Positions 34,805 to 44,812 of a stretch of 64,000 nucleotides of DNA are shown one piece after another. The notes beneath the pieces were generated by a model. It was not told the origin of the DNA, did no database searches, and saw nothing but the letters and a program-made list of their open reading frames with translations. The position numbers were made by a program, and so were the translations under genes. The stretch comes from Flavisolibacter ginsengisoli DSM 18119 (GTDB taxonomy: Bacteria; Bacteroidota; Bacteroidia; Chitinophagales; Chitinophagaceae). Position 1 is the first letter of the stretch. Each line of letters starts with the position of its first letter. Location: NCBI RefSeq assembly GCF_900129295.1, contig NZ_FQUU01000006.1:160863-224862 (forward strand). The letters run 5' to 3'.

Positions 34805-36634
34805 TCAGATTTTCAATAAAGTCACATGTTTGGTTTTTCCCGCCTGCTTTATTTCAGCATAATAAGTGCCCTTGGGAAACGATGAACCAAAATTGATCGT
34901 TTCTCCGGCAGCAAAATTGGTGTTCCTGTACACAACATTGCCTGCTGAATTGGAAACAGTGATCGAAACCTTGTCAGTGGTATTGGCACTGTTTACAGAA
35001 AGGATAAATGAATTGCTGCTTGGGTTGGGCGCATATACCACCTCCAAACTGGTTTCCTGTGCAGGTGAAGACTGGTCATGTGGTACAGATACGGTCACCG
35101 TACCATAGGCAGCCAGCCCACCATCATCCTGCGCCCTGATCTTGATGGTATATACCCTTCCATCTCCAAGGCCTGAACGCTCAGCGCGCAAGCGTACATG
35201 GTGTGCATCTACTATCTCCCAGTCAGCCTCCGTGTTGCCATCGCCTAAACCATTTTCATCTTCATCACTGCTGATCATAAATATCTCAGGGACAATTAAA
35301 CCTCCGCAATTATCTGTTACAGTATAATCCAGGTACACATCCACCATCTTATGGTTAGGTGACCATAAAATATTCGGTGTGGCAGATATTTCAGAAAATA
35401 CAGGAGGCTGGTTGTCTATAACCGTTATATCAAAATGACAGGTTACGGGTGTATTTGTGCCATCCGTTGCTGACCAGGTGATCGTAGTGGTTCCTTTATT
35501 CAGCACTACACCTGCAAGCGTGGATCTTCCACTGCCTGTTGTGGCACCTGTTAATTCATAAGTGAGCGTAGCACCGCAATTATCTGATGCCTGCGCATCC
35601 ATTTCTGTACCTATGATGGTATAAGAACAAACACCTGGGTCTGTATTTCTTTCGTTAGAAGCTAATGCCGGACATGTTATTACCGGAACTTCATTATCTA
35701 CCACAGTTATGGTTTGGGTACAGCTAATAGTGGCACCAGATCCGTCTGTAGCTGTCCATGTAATGGTGGTTTCACCTTTGGGATAAGAAGCAGTCAACGG
35801 GGCACCATCACTGCGTACACTTGTAATAGCCGTAATAGGGTTACCACAAGCATCTGAAGCGGTTGGCGCTGCTATAGTTATATCAGCCCCGCAAAAACCC
35901 TGTGTATTTGCCATAACAGCAGCAGGACAAACAATTGTAGGGGCGCCACTGTTGTTGCAAACCAGGTCGAAGGTTGTGCTCTGGTTACTGACGCCGATAA
36001 TGACATTGTCAATGTTACCATCAAAGTCTTCCCAGGTATTCTTTTTAGTACCTGCCATGAATTTAATGGTGTGCGCATTCAGTAAACGTGAAGAAGGCTT
36101 TGCCTGTATAAGGGCTGCTAAAGTAGTGGCCTTAGCACCTGGACCTGATCTTAATAAGCCTTTGGCAGAATACCATTTACCTGACAGTGCATTCCAGGTT
36201 TGCCAGGTATTCAATACTACCGGAGTTGATTGTGATGCAGGTTCAAAAATCCATGTATCTTCTGAGGCTGCATCTCCATCATAATCCACATCCAGGCTGA
36301 TAAAAGGTGCCAGGTTCTTTCCACCATTTTGCTGCACAAAGGTGGAATACTTCAATTCAGTGATGGAACTTAATAGTGATTGTTTGTAATTGTTACCCGT
36401 GGTAAAGCTAGCATAAGTATCGCCATTCTTTCCAACTTTCAATCTTCCACTTCCAGGAGCACCCGGTGCGGAATTGGGATCCAGGTCAAGGAAGGCATCA
36501 TTACTTCCATTGTTTTTCAACGCATGCCAGCCATTCATATTACACTTGCTGACAGTAACGGTTTGGGAATAAGTAAAGGAAGCAAATAGCAGTGAGGCAA
36601 CCACGCATAGTGGCTTGAGTAGAAAAGTTTTCAT
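34805..36634 (-). CDS. Secreted HYR-domain protein with type A T9SS sorting signal
   Basis: 609 residues with a signal peptide (MKTFLLKPLCVVASLLFASF ... YSQ). An N-terminal region of about 200 residues contains SLDVDYDGDAASEDTWIFEP and is of unknown family. HYR-type Ig-like domains follow (PTIVCPAAVMANTQGFCGAD; TTITWTATDGSGATISCTQT; VTCHFDITVIDNQPPVF). The C-terminal 75 residues (VVYAPNPSSNSFILSV ... GTYYAEIKQAGKTKHVTLLK) are a Por_Secre_tail. It should be exported by the type IX system and anchored or released at the surface. Even-numbered Cys suggest disulfides. A perfect terminator follows. Confidence 0.92.
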   Translation of the reverse strand: MKTFLLKPLCVVASLLFASFTYSQTVTVSKCNMNGWHALKNNGSNDAFLDLDPNSAPGAPGSGRLKVGKNGDTYASFTTGNNYKQSLLSSITELKYSTFVQQNGGKNLAPFISLDVDYDGDAASEDTWIFEPASQSTPVVLNTWQTWNALSGKWYSAKGLLRSGPGAKATTLAALIQAKPSSRLLNAHTIKFMAGTKKNTWEDFDGNIDNVIIGVSNQSTTFDLVCNNSGAPTIVCPAAVMANTQGFCGADITIAAPTASDACGNPITAITSVRSDGAPLTASYPKGETTITWTATDGSGATISCTQTITVVDNEVPVITCPALASNERNTDPGVCSYTIIGTEMDAQASDNCGATLTYELTGATTGSGRSTLAGVVLNKGTTTITWSATDGTNTPVTCHFDITVIDNQPPVFSEISATPNILWSPNHKMVDVYLDYTVTDNCGGLIVPEIFMISSDEDENGLGDGNTEADWEIVDAHHVRLRAERSGLGDGRVYTIKIRAQDDGGLAAYGTVTVSVPHDQSSPAQETSLEVVYAPNPSSNSFILSVNSANTTDKVSITVSNSAGNVVYRNTNFAAGETINFGSSFPKGTYYAEIKQAGKTKHVTLLKI

Positions 36635-37144
36635 TCCGGTGACGGTTTAATTTAGAAAATAGGGTTACCGGCCTTGCAAAGGATACCTTGATAAGGGCTT
36701 CCAGAAGAAAATGGATCAGTTAAAAGGTAATTCCCGGATAATGAATCTATTCATCCCTGGCAGGGAGATAAAGGGTTACCGGCCTCGAAAATTATTGGTC
36801 AATAAAAGCTATAGGAAATGGATACGGTCGGCAGGCTTAACGATAAGCAGCTGCTAACATAGAAAGGATTTTTGATATTTGCAAGCATCCTGCCTATTCA
36901 TCTTACTTTGCGTTTCGTTCAACCATTCTGCGAATCATCATTTATCTTTTTACACAACAGGTGTTAAAGAACTATTTTTCAAACCCTTAGTGCTTTTTTT
37001 AATAAAGAGTGGGATGATTTTAATAACTTAATGACCGAATAGGTAGCAATGCCAAAATATTGAATCTTCTTTTACGATTCTTGCCTGCAATGACCAAAAC
37101 AAAAACAAACCTTCTTCCATTCATCGCCATTTAATATTTCTTGT
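36635..37144. other. Intergenic region with a 14-bp direct repeat
   Basis: 510 bp between divergent genes with no gene that I can support. AGGGTTACCGGCCT occurs twice in the same orientation, at 36661-36674 and about 111 bp later near 36772-36786, close to the T9SS cargo gene start. On the minus strand TATCCTTTGC (about 36675-36684) resembles a -7 box for that gene. The repeats could be regulator sites. Confidence 0.4.
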
Positions 37145-38554
37145 ATGTATATAGAAGCAAATAAATCCGTAGAAACTGCTTTACATGGACAAAAGCCAAT
37201 GAACATCTCTGCCTATGTGTTGCGTATATCGCTTACTGCAGCCCTGGCAGGTTTTATATTTGGGTTTGATACCGTGGTTATTTCGGGTGCTAACCTGCCT
37301 ATCAAGCAATTGTGGCACACTTCGCCCCTCTTCCATGGATTCTTCATCATGTCCATGGCATTATGGGGTACCGTCGTTGGTGCCATCTTCGGTGGTATAC
37401 CTACACAAAAATGGGGAAGAAAAAAAGTATTGGTTTGGATAGGCATACTTTTCAGCGCTTCGGCACTTGGCACGGCACTGGCGCCTGATCCTTATACATT
37501 TTCTTTCTTTCGTTTTATAGGGGGATTGGGTATTGGCGTTTCATCCGTGGCTGCTCCTACCTATATCTCCGAGATCTCTACACCAGCTAACAGGGGCAAA
37601 CTGGTAGCATTGTATCAGTTCAATATAGTCTTTGGCATCCTGGTAGCCTTCCTGTCCAATTACTTTTTACAGGGTGTTGGAGGCGCCAATGACTGGAGGT
37701 ATATGCTCGGTGCATTGGCAGTACCATCCTTAATTTATTCTTCCCTGGTAATAGGTGTACCGGAAAGCCCAAGGTGGTTGATCACCAATAAAAACGATAC
37801 AGGCAAGGCAAAAAAGATTCTATCCAATTTGGGGATTGCAGATCCTGAAGCTGAAACAGCAGCTATAGTAAAAAGCTATCAACATGAAACGTCTGCTGGA
37901 CATAGCTCCAAACTTTTCAGCGCCAAATACAAAAACATTCTATGGCTGGCTTTTATGGTAGCTTTTTTCAACCAGGTTTCAGGGATCAATTTTATTCTAT
38001 ACTATGCCCCGGAGATACTGGAAAGAGCTGGCCTTGCAGCCAAGGAATCACTTTTTAATTCCATAGCGATTGGGGGGACCAACCTTATATTCACTTTTGT
38101 TGGATTGTATTTAATAGACAAACTAGGAAGGAAAACCTTGCTGGCTATTGGTTCTTTTGGTTATATCCTTAGCCTTGGAATGGTAGCCTGGTGTTTTTAT
38201 TCACATGCTGGCGCTACTTTATTAATGAGCTTCCTGCTGCTTTTTATTGCAGCGCATGCCATTGGACAGGGGGCTGTTATCTGGGTATTTATTTCCGAGA
38301 TATTTCCCAACAAAGTCCGTGCGGTAGGTCAATCCTTTGGGGCGAGCATACACTGGGTGTTTGCGGCATTGATCACATTGATCACTCCAGTATTCCTTGA
38401 TAAGGACAATGGCATTTTCAAGGATAATCCCTGGCCCATTTTTGCATTCTTTGCCTTTATGATGGTGTTGCAATTGGTATGGGTATTTACAAAAGTTCCC
38501 GAGACCAAGGGCGTATCACTGGAGGACCTGGAAAAGAAACTGGTAAAAGTCTAA
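37145..38554 (+). CDS. Sugar porter family MFS transporter
   Basis: 469 residues with 12 predicted membrane segments and the sugar-porter signatures: GFIFGFDTVVISGA in TM1, KWGRKKVLV after TM2, PESPRWL after TM6, DKLGRKTLL after TM8 and VPETKG at the C-terminus. It imports a monosaccharide or small sugar with protons. A GH32 fructosidase starts 59 bp downstream on the same strand, so fructose is the most likely cargo, by inference from context. The start could also be the ATG at 37199 (NISAYVLRISLTA). Confidence 0.93.
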   Translation: MYIEANKSVETALHGQKPMNISAYVLRISLTAALAGFIFGFDTVVISGANLPIKQLWHTSPLFHGFFIMSMALWGTVVGAIFGGIPTQKWGRKKVLVWIGILFSASALGTALAPDPYTFSFFRFIGGLGIGVSSVAAPTYISEISTPANRGKLVALYQFNIVFGILVAFLSNYFLQGVGGANDWRYMLGALAVPSLIYSSLVIGVPESPRWLITNKNDTGKAKKILSNLGIADPEAETAAIVKSYQHETSAGHSSKLFSAKYKNILWLAFMVAFFNQVSGINFILYYAPEILERAGLAAKESLFNSIAIGGTNLIFTFVGLYLIDKLGRKTLLAIGSFGYILSLGMVAWCFYSHAGATLLMSFLLLFIAAHAIGQGAVIWVFISEIFPNKVRAVGQSFGASIHWVFAALITLITPVFLDKDNGIFKDNPWPIFAFFAFMMVLQLVWVFTKVPETKGVSLEDLEKKLVKV

Positions 38555-38613
38555 GCTCTGTATCATTTATTGCACGGTGTAATTTTTACTTTAATCATTT
38601 GACATATAGCTAT

Positions 38614-40134
38614 ATGAATCAATGTAAATACCTGATCTTTTTAGCGCTGATCATTTCCTGTTCAACGGTACGCCATCCATCATCTCAATTTGATCCAACG
38701 GATGATCTGCACAGGCCACTGGTTCATTTTACGCCCAGGGAAAAGTGGATGAACGATCCCAATGGCATGGTCTTTCATAATGGCACCTACCACCTTTTTT
38801 ACCAGTACTATCCTGATAGTACTGTATGGGGGCCTATGCATTGGGGGCATGCTACCAGCAAAGATCTTGTGCATTGGCAACATCAGCCTATAGCTTTATA
38901 TCCTGATAGCCTCGGTTATATATTCTCAGGAAGTGCAGTGATAGATGAAAAGAATACAACTGGATTTGGCAGGAATGGCACACCAGCCATGGTAGCCATA
39001 TTTACTCACCACGATCCTAAAGGAGAAAGCGCTGGCAGGAATGATTATCAAAACCAAAGCCTTGCCTATAGCCTTGATGAAGGCAAAACTTGGACAAAGT
39101 ATGCCGGCAATCCTGTTTTAAAGAATCCGGGCATTAAGGACTTTCGTGATCCCAAGGTCATGTGGTACGAACCAGGCAATAAATGGATCATGACACTGGC
39201 CACACTGGACAGGATCACATTTTATTCCTCCCCTGATCTTAAGCAATGGAAAAAGGAAAGTGAATTTGGAAAAGAGGTGGGGGCTCATGGAGGTGTATGG
39301 GAATGCCCTGATCTTTTTCAACTTAATTATAATGGCAAAAACATTTGGGTACTTATAGTCAACCTGAACCCCGGTGGGCCTAATGGAGGCTCTGCCACTC
39401 AATATTTCTTAGGTGATTTTGATGGGAAGGCATTCAAACCATTTTCCACTGAAACCAAATGGCTGGATTATGGACCTGATGAATATGCAGGTGTTACATG
39501 GTCAAATACCGGCAAGCGAAAAATATTCCTGGGCTGGATGAGCAACTGGCAGTATGCAACGGTGGTGCCTACCCTAAGATGGCGCAGCGCCATGACCGTG
39601 CCGCGTGACCTGGGTATTCAAAAAATTGGCGAAAGCTATTACATAACCTCCAACCCTGTTCCGGAATTGAATGTGCTGGCAGAAAAACCTGTTGTATTGA
39701 ATAACATTCAGGCTGGCAATTTTGACCTTACAGAGAAAACAGGTCTTGTCAATGGACCATCCATGATACAATTGAAAGCAGCTCAAATAGGAGATCTCTC
39801 CATTGAATTATCCAACGAGATAGGACAAAAGCTAATCGTTGGTTTTGACCAGCAATCGAATATGTATTTCATTGACAGAAGGGAATCAGGCAAGGTGGAA
39901 TTTGAAAAAGGATTTGCCGCCAGGCATACAGCACCAAGGCTTTCCACCAAACAGGATATGGACATGACGCTTGTCATTGACAATGCTTCCATAGAACTGT
40001 TTGCGGATGGTGGCACCAGTGTAATGACAGCGATCTATTTCCCGGGTAATATTTACTCGCGGATAAAACTTCAATCACCAGGGAATCTAAGATTAGAATC
40101 TTTAGAGTTTAAAAGATTAAGGAGTATTTATTAG
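38614..40134 (+). CDS. GH32 levanase/fructosidase lipoprotein
   Basis: 506 residues from ATG 38614, chosen because it starts a lipoprotein signal (YLIFLALIISCSTV; Cys about 16); the open frame extends 45 codons upstream into the transporter gene. It has the GH32 five-bladed propeller motifs: WMNDPNG with nucleophile D48, FRDPK (transition-state stabiliser) and ECPD (acid/base Glu). A C-terminal beta-sandwich (about 370-500) follows. It cleaves beta-fructosyl bonds of levan, inulin or sucrose outside the cytoplasm. The upstream sugar porter would import the fructose. No SusC/D pair is nearby. Confidence 0.95.
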   Translation: MNQCKYLIFLALIISCSTVRHPSSQFDPTDDLHRPLVHFTPREKWMNDPNGMVFHNGTYHLFYQYYPDSTVWGPMHWGHATSKDLVHWQHQPIALYPDSLGYIFSGSAVIDEKNTTGFGRNGTPAMVAIFTHHDPKGESAGRNDYQNQSLAYSLDEGKTWTKYAGNPVLKNPGIKDFRDPKVMWYEPGNKWIMTLATLDRITFYSSPDLKQWKKESEFGKEVGAHGGVWECPDLFQLNYNGKNIWVLIVNLNPGGPNGGSATQYFLGDFDGKAFKPFSTETKWLDYGPDEYAGVTWSNTGKRKIFLGWMSNWQYATVVPTLRWRSAMTVPRDLGIQKIGESYYITSNPVPELNVLAEKPVVLNNIQAGNFDLTEKTGLVNGPSMIQLKAAQIGDLSIELSNEIGQKLIVGFDQQSNMYFIDRRESGKVEFEKGFAARHTAPRLSTKQDMDMTLVIDNASIELFADGGTSVMTAIYFPGNIYSRIKLQSPGNLRLESLEFKRLRSIY

Positions 40135-40223
40135 CATGGTTTGCAAAACTTATCTGGTTTTTGGGAAAAAAGCATTATGACGACGAGTCACCAGTGTCCT
40201 TTAAGTCCCCTAATAATAAGATG

Positions 40224-40787
40224 CTATTTTTTATTTCTATGATCTAGTCTTGCTTTCGTCATTCTTTCTCTTAATCCACCTTCCTTGATAAAAGCCTGTT
40301 CCAGTGATTTTAATTGTTGCGCCAACAACCAGGTAGTAACCCTGATCAAACAAATCATGGTATTGGCACATATTTCAGGTGCAGGGTTTTCAATGGCTTT
40401 TTTGAAAGTTTCATAGCTTGCGTTTGGTGTTTTGTTAAGTTCAGAGAACCTTAGGTATAACCTGCTATTTTTTGTCCATTGTTGCAGCTTATTGATTCTT
40501 AGAAAGTCCTCGTAATCTATTAGTAATTCTTCCAGGCTGGCACGGGCTACATTGGTAAGCTTCATTTCTGTTTCTTTACTGGTAGCTGATGCCATGCTGG
40601 CTTCTGCAATGTTTTGCTTGCCTGACCTGGCTGCCTGCACCATCTGGTCAATTGTACGGTCGTATTTTCTAAAAAAGCGGTTGGTAAAGTAAATAGTACC
40701 ATCAAATACAATCTCCGACTTTTGGTAGGTTATCAAATTGCGATAACCACCGTGCTTTGGAATAAATCCTTCGTTGCTGGGTTGCAT
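40224..40787 (-). CDS. Four-helix-bundle protein (S23-like with suffix domain)
   Basis: 187 residues. YQKSEIVFDGTIYFTNRFFR, then RTIDQMVQAARSGKQNIAEA, then KLTNVARASLEELLIDYEDF follow the pattern of the four-helix-bundle family first seen as open frames in 23S rRNA intervening sequences. The extra C-terminal part (CLIRVTTWLLAQQLKSLEQA ... GGLRERMTKARLDHR) marks the longer 'suffix-domain' subgroup. It is a cytoplasmic, soluble protein of unknown function, often linked to variable loci. It is a single gene here, between GH32 and a VPS10-like gene. Confidence 0.85.
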   Translation of the reverse strand: MQPSNEGFIPKHGGYRNLITYQKSEIVFDGTIYFTNRFFRKYDRTIDQMVQAARSGKQNIAEASMASATSKETEMKLTNVARASLEELLIDYEDFLRINKLQQWTKNSRLYLRFSELNKTPNASYETFKKAIENPAPEICANTMICLIRVTTWLLAQQLKSLEQAFIKEGGLRERMTKARLDHRNKK

Positions 40788-40877
40788 TGTGCTTCTTTCT
40801 TTTTATTTTTTGGGGACTTGGGCGACACCTGGGACATAAGTGAGGCCCATATCACTAAATTATAAAAATAAAAGGGA

Positions 40878-43800
40878 TCATTTCCGGGCCATTTGAATTG
40901 CCGATCTTAATTTATCCCAATTAGCTAATTTCTTTTTTGTTTCCACTTGCAATGTATTACTGGAAATAACAACCTGAATGGTTGGTGCACTATCTGCATC
41001 CTGCAAAAGATTGACAAGACTGCCCAGTGCATTGTCCAATTGCGACAGGTTCCTTTCCCGCGCATTGGCTGGTTTATCAAATTGGGCCAGCTTTTCCAAT
41101 AAGCCAGGTATTTGACCTGCTGTTGTCCCTTTCTTCAAACGGCTCTCCAGTTCAGTTTTATCTGATATGGCCTGCATTACCTGTTGTCTTAATTGATACA
41201 ACTGCAATGAAAGTTTATACTGCTGCTCCAGGTCTGGTGCAGCTATTTTAACCCTTGGATCCATTTTTATCACAAGAGGTTGTGTATATGTTTTGCCACC
41301 AGCCATCAATTTAATGGTATAGGTTCCAGGCATAACAAACGGAGCATTAGGCTCAGGTGCTGTATTCTGATAAATGGCTGCTATGGGGAATGATGGAGCC
41401 TGCTGCAAGGGCTGGTAATGAAGATCCCAAACAAACCTGTGATAACCTGCCTTCCCTGATAATATTTCCTGTGGCCTTATCCAGTAAGGCGGAACATTAT
41501 TAGGAGGTATGCTGTACATAGTATCCTTGCTGCTGTAAGTACGCACAAGCTTATTGTTTTTATCCAATACCTGCAGCACCACTTCACCTTTTGCATCCTG
41601 GTCAAGGAAATAATCTATCATAGCGCCATCAGGTGGATTCTGTCCGGCGGGTTCTTCCTGTGGTAGCGGTGTATCGGTATTCATATTCCAGCGTACACGG
41701 TAAGCCGGTGCAGGCCTGTATAAAAATGTTCCTGCTGTTCTTTTAATTGATTGCTGGCGTAAGGGCTCAATATCATCAAGTATCCAGAAACTTCTGCCAT
41801 GTGTGCCAATGACAAGATCATTGTCCTTGAGGACAAGGTCCCTTATAGATGTGGCAGGCATGTTCAACCGTAAAGATTGCCAATGCGCACCATCATCAAA
41901 GGAAACATATACGGCTGTTTCAGAACCGGCAAATAATAAACCTTTTGTAGTTGGATCTTCCCTGACTACGTTGATAGGATCATCAGGAAGTCCATTCACT
42001 ATTTCTGTCCAGTTACCTCCACCATCCTTTGTCCTGTATATGTGCGGTTTCATATCATCGAGTCGTATCCTGTTCACTGCAGCATAAGCCGTATTCACAT
42101 CAAAATGACTGGCTTCCATCAGGGATACTTTGCTCCAGGATGTAATAGCCGGGGAAGTAACATTTTTCCATGTTTTACCACCGTTCCTGGTTACCTGTAT
42201 CAATCCATCATCCGTGCCGCACCATATGGTATTACTATCCTTTGGTGAGGGAGCAACAGTATAAATAACGCCGCGGCGTGGCATTTTTTGTAAAGATTCA
42301 GTAGCGTAAATACCTACGCTTGCCGGTATATCCCAGCTTTCGCGGGTGAGGTCAGGACTGATCTCCTTCCATGAATGTCCGCCATCCCTGGTTTTGAACA
42401 ATACATTGCCTGCGAAGAACAGGGTCTTGTTGTCTACCAGTGAAAACAAAACGGGGGCAGTTCTCAGGAAACGGTATTTACCAGAACGCAGTACTTCGGG
42501 TGCAACATTTTGCACCTGCCCAGTCCTTTTATCATAACGGCTGATCTTTCCGCCATAGATAATATTTGGGTTGAGGGGATCTGGTGCTACATAACCATAT
42601 TCTTCAACACCAACAGGGTGCCATTCCCTGAATGTGATCTGCCCATCATTGCCCCGGGAGGCTATACCCACAGAACCACTTTCCTGCTGCGCACCATATA
42701 CATTATAAGGGAAATCATTATCAGTGCTAACATGGTAGAACTGGGCTGTTGGCTGGTTGTACCAGGATGAAAAGGTCTGTCCACCGTTGACAGTTATAAT
42801 TGCGCCCTGGTCGCTGGCAATAAGCAGTATATCAGTATTATTTGGGTTGATCCAGATGCGGTGGTAGTCGTCACCTCCAGGTGCTCCTCTATATGCCGTC
42901 CAATTATTACCTCCGTCTACAGATTTCCAGGTCATTACATTAGCGCAATAAACTATGTCCCTGTTTTTAGGATCGACCTTGATCTCTGCAAAATCACTTC
43001 CTCTTCCCCAAAGCCTGGGGTCAAGTTGTATCTTTTCCCAGCTTTCACCGGCATCATTGCTCCTGTATATGCCGCTGGCCTGTGCTGCATCAACGGTGGC
43101 GTATAAACGATTAGGATCACTGGGCGCAATGGTAAATCCAATACGGCCCAATCCTACCGAAGTTCCGGGCAATCCCTTTGTTAATTTTTTCCATGTGGTT
43201 CCCCCATCAGTTGATTTGAACAAACCGCTTTCGGGTCCATCCCATGCTCCATTCTCCCAGGGTCCCTGTCTGCCTGCCCACAGGTCAGCATAAACGATAT
43301 TGGGATTGACAGGGTCGATAGTTACCTGTATCGCGCCAGTATTTTCATCTTTATAAAGCACCTGTTCCCAGGTTTTACCTCCATCCAGTGTCCTGTAAAC
43401 ACCACGCTCTTTATTTGGCCCATACGGATGCCCAAGTACTGCAGCAAAAACACGGTTCTCATTCGTTGGGTCAATAGCGAGGCCGCCCACCTGCTGTCCT
43501 TCCTTAAGGCCTGTATTGATCCAACTGTGGCCACCATCAGTTGATTTATAGATACCATTACCTACTGATAGGTCGGGACGTTGCAAGCCTTCTCCGGATC
43601 CAACATATATCACATCAGGATTGGAAGGTGACACTGCAATGTCTCCAACTGACCCAGTAGGCTGGTCATCGAATATGGGGTTCCATGTTCTGCCATAATC
43701 AGTAGTTTTCCAGACACCGCCATTATTAACGCCTATATAAAAAACATTGGGTTGTGAAGGTATGCCCACCGCGCCAACAGTTCTTCCACCCCTGTGTGGA

Positions 43801-43910
43801 CCGATCATCCGGTATTTCATATCATTAAAGAAACTTTGCTGCGTTTGTGCTTTACTGTTTACAATAATTACTGTGAAGAGGAAAAAGGAAAGGAATAACC
43901 TGTTGAGCAT
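40878..43910 (-). CDS. Secreted VPS10/BNR-repeat multi-bladed propeller protein
   Basis: 1010 residues with a signal peptide (FLSFFLFTVIIVNSKAQ). Many Asp-box (S-x-D-x-G-x-T-W) blades follow: VWKTTDYGRTWNP, IYKSTDGGHSW, VYRTLDGGKTWEQ, LFKSTDGGTTWKKL, TWKSVDGGNNWTA, LFKTRDGGHSWKE, VTRNGGKTWKN and YRTKDGGGNWTE. This is the sortilin/xyloglucanase-like propeller class. A C-terminal Ig-like part (GTYTIKLMAGGKTYTQPLVI) and a helical tail (about 890-1010) follow. Proteins of this kind are often annotated as glycosyl hydrolases, but the catalytic Asp pair of GH74 is not established here. A terminator separates it from the upstream DUF1080 operon. Confidence 0.88.
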   Translation of the reverse strand: MLNRLFLSFFLFTVIIVNSKAQTQQSFFNDMKYRMIGPHRGGRTVGAVGIPSQPNVFYIGVNNGGVWKTTDYGRTWNPIFDDQPTGSVGDIAVSPSNPDVIYVGSGEGLQRPDLSVGNGIYKSTDGGHSWINTGLKEGQQVGGLAIDPTNENRVFAAVLGHPYGPNKERGVYRTLDGGKTWEQVLYKDENTGAIQVTIDPVNPNIVYADLWAGRQGPWENGAWDGPESGLFKSTDGGTTWKKLTKGLPGTSVGLGRIGFTIAPSDPNRLYATVDAAQASGIYRSNDAGESWEKIQLDPRLWGRGSDFAEIKVDPKNRDIVYCANVMTWKSVDGGNNWTAYRGAPGGDDYHRIWINPNNTDILLIASDQGAIITVNGGQTFSSWYNQPTAQFYHVSTDNDFPYNVYGAQQESGSVGIASRGNDGQITFREWHPVGVEEYGYVAPDPLNPNIIYGGKISRYDKRTGQVQNVAPEVLRSGKYRFLRTAPVLFSLVDNKTLFFAGNVLFKTRDGGHSWKEISPDLTRESWDIPASVGIYATESLQKMPRRGVIYTVAPSPKDSNTIWCGTDDGLIQVTRNGGKTWKNVTSPAITSWSKVSLMEASHFDVNTAYAAVNRIRLDDMKPHIYRTKDGGGNWTEIVNGLPDDPINVVREDPTTKGLLFAGSETAVYVSFDDGAHWQSLRLNMPATSIRDLVLKDNDLVIGTHGRSFWILDDIEPLRQQSIKRTAGTFLYRPAPAYRVRWNMNTDTPLPQEEPAGQNPPDGAMIDYFLDQDAKGEVVLQVLDKNNKLVRTYSSKDTMYSIPPNNVPPYWIRPQEILSGKAGYHRFVWDLHYQPLQQAPSFPIAAIYQNTAPEPNAPFVMPGTYTIKLMAGGKTYTQPLVIKMDPRVKIAAPDLEQQYKLSLQLYQLRQQVMQAISDKTELESRLKKGTTAGQIPGLLEKLAQFDKPANARERNLSQLDNALGSLVNLLQDADSAPTIQVVISSNTLQVETKKKLANWDKLRSAIQMARK

Positions 43911-43973
43911 ATCAATGTATTATAACGATAAATGTAAAGGATTAAATGATTTAGGATATTGGAATTTACTTAA

Positions 43974-44004
43974 GGAATAAAAAAGCAACCCTAAAGGATT
44001 GCTT
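43974..44004 (-). terminator. Terminator of the 3-keto-glycoside operon
   Basis: On the minus strand GCAATCC-TTTA-GGGTTGC (7-bp stem including one G-T pair) is followed by TTTTTTATTCC. It is 26 bp after the DUF1080 stop and before the VPS10-like gene, so the two are likely separate transcription units. Confidence 0.8.
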
Positions 44005-44029
44005 ATAAGTTGATGATACAAACCATTAA

Positions 44030-44794
44030 TTACAAATTGCGAAGCCAGATATTTCGAAAGCTTATAGGTTCGCTGGGATCACCATGTGCCTGCAGGCGAA
44101 TAGGTAAAGGTCCATGGGAAACAGTTCTTGGCTGCCCAATATACTCCGTTGTTCCTTTAAGTTCAGCATTGTTCTGAACTACGACACCATTAAAAAATGC
44201 TGTCACTTTTCCTGCGCTTTTTACAGAGCCATCGGCATTGAAGCGTGGTGCAGTCCAAATGACATCATATACCTGCCATTCGCCGGGTGGACGAATTGGG
44301 TTCACCAATGGTGGATGCTGTTTGTATAGGCTTCCTGCCTGTCCATTTACATAGGTTTCATTATGGTAGGAATCAATGATTTGCAATTCGTAACCACCAT
44401 CAGGTAAAGCAGCCAGGAATATACCGCTGTTGCCCCGTGCCTGTCCTTTACCTGTAATATTTTTAGGGACCTTCCATTCCAGGTGTAACTGGTAATCGGT
44501 AAATGAGGCTTTTGTTTGAATATCACCTGCCTTTTTATTAACTGTGATAACACCTTTTTGCACCAGCCATCCAGCAGGTTTGGTTGTATCGGAAGTGGAG
44601 ACCCATTGAGACAGATCTTTTCCATTGAAAAGGATGACCGCATCGGAAGGGGCATCTGCACTGGTTTTGCCAGGAGTAACCATTGCCGGCACTGGCTTCC
44701 ATACCTCGGTGTCTTCAGGACGGGCCTTTTGTTGTGCATTGACGCAACTACAAATAGCTGCTATGCATATGAAGGAAAGAAGGAATTGTTTCAT
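44030..44794 (-). CDS. DUF1080 family protein, likely 3-keto-glycoside hydrolase
   Basis: 254 residues with a signal peptide (FLLSFICIAAICSCVNAQ; the Cys may be lipidated). It is a concanavalin-like sandwich of the DUF1080 family: ILFNGKDLSQWVS, QLHLEWKVPKN, GNSGIFLAAL, YELQIIDSYHNETY, GSLYKQHPP, GEWQVYDVIWTAPRF and PIRLQAHGDPSEPISFRNIW. DUF1080 proteins in Bacteroidota have been linked to cleavage of 3-keto-disaccharides. Its place 18 bp after a gluconate-dehydrogenase subunit 3 gene and a GMC oxidoreductase fits that role: the oxidoreductase makes the 3-keto glycoside and DUF1080 cleaves it. The function is inferred from context. Confidence 0.88.
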   Translation of the reverse strand: MKQFLLSFICIAAICSCVNAQQKARPEDTEVWKPVPAMVTPGKTSADAPSDAVILFNGKDLSQWVSTSDTTKPAGWLVQKGVITVNKKAGDIQTKASFTDYQLHLEWKVPKNITGKGQARGNSGIFLAALPDGGYELQIIDSYHNETYVNGQAGSLYKQHPPLVNPIRPPGEWQVYDVIWTAPRFNADGSVKSAGKVTAFFNGVVVQNNAELKGTTEYIGQPRTVSHGPLPIRLQAHGDPSEPISFRNIWLRNL

Positions 44795-44812
44795 ACAGTT
44801 TGATATTTAATA

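Noticed and set aside
38479..38613. Extended N-terminus of the GH32 gene overlapping the transporter
   Set aside because: The lipoprotein signal begins at ATG 38614; the upstream 45 codons are the transporter in another frame.
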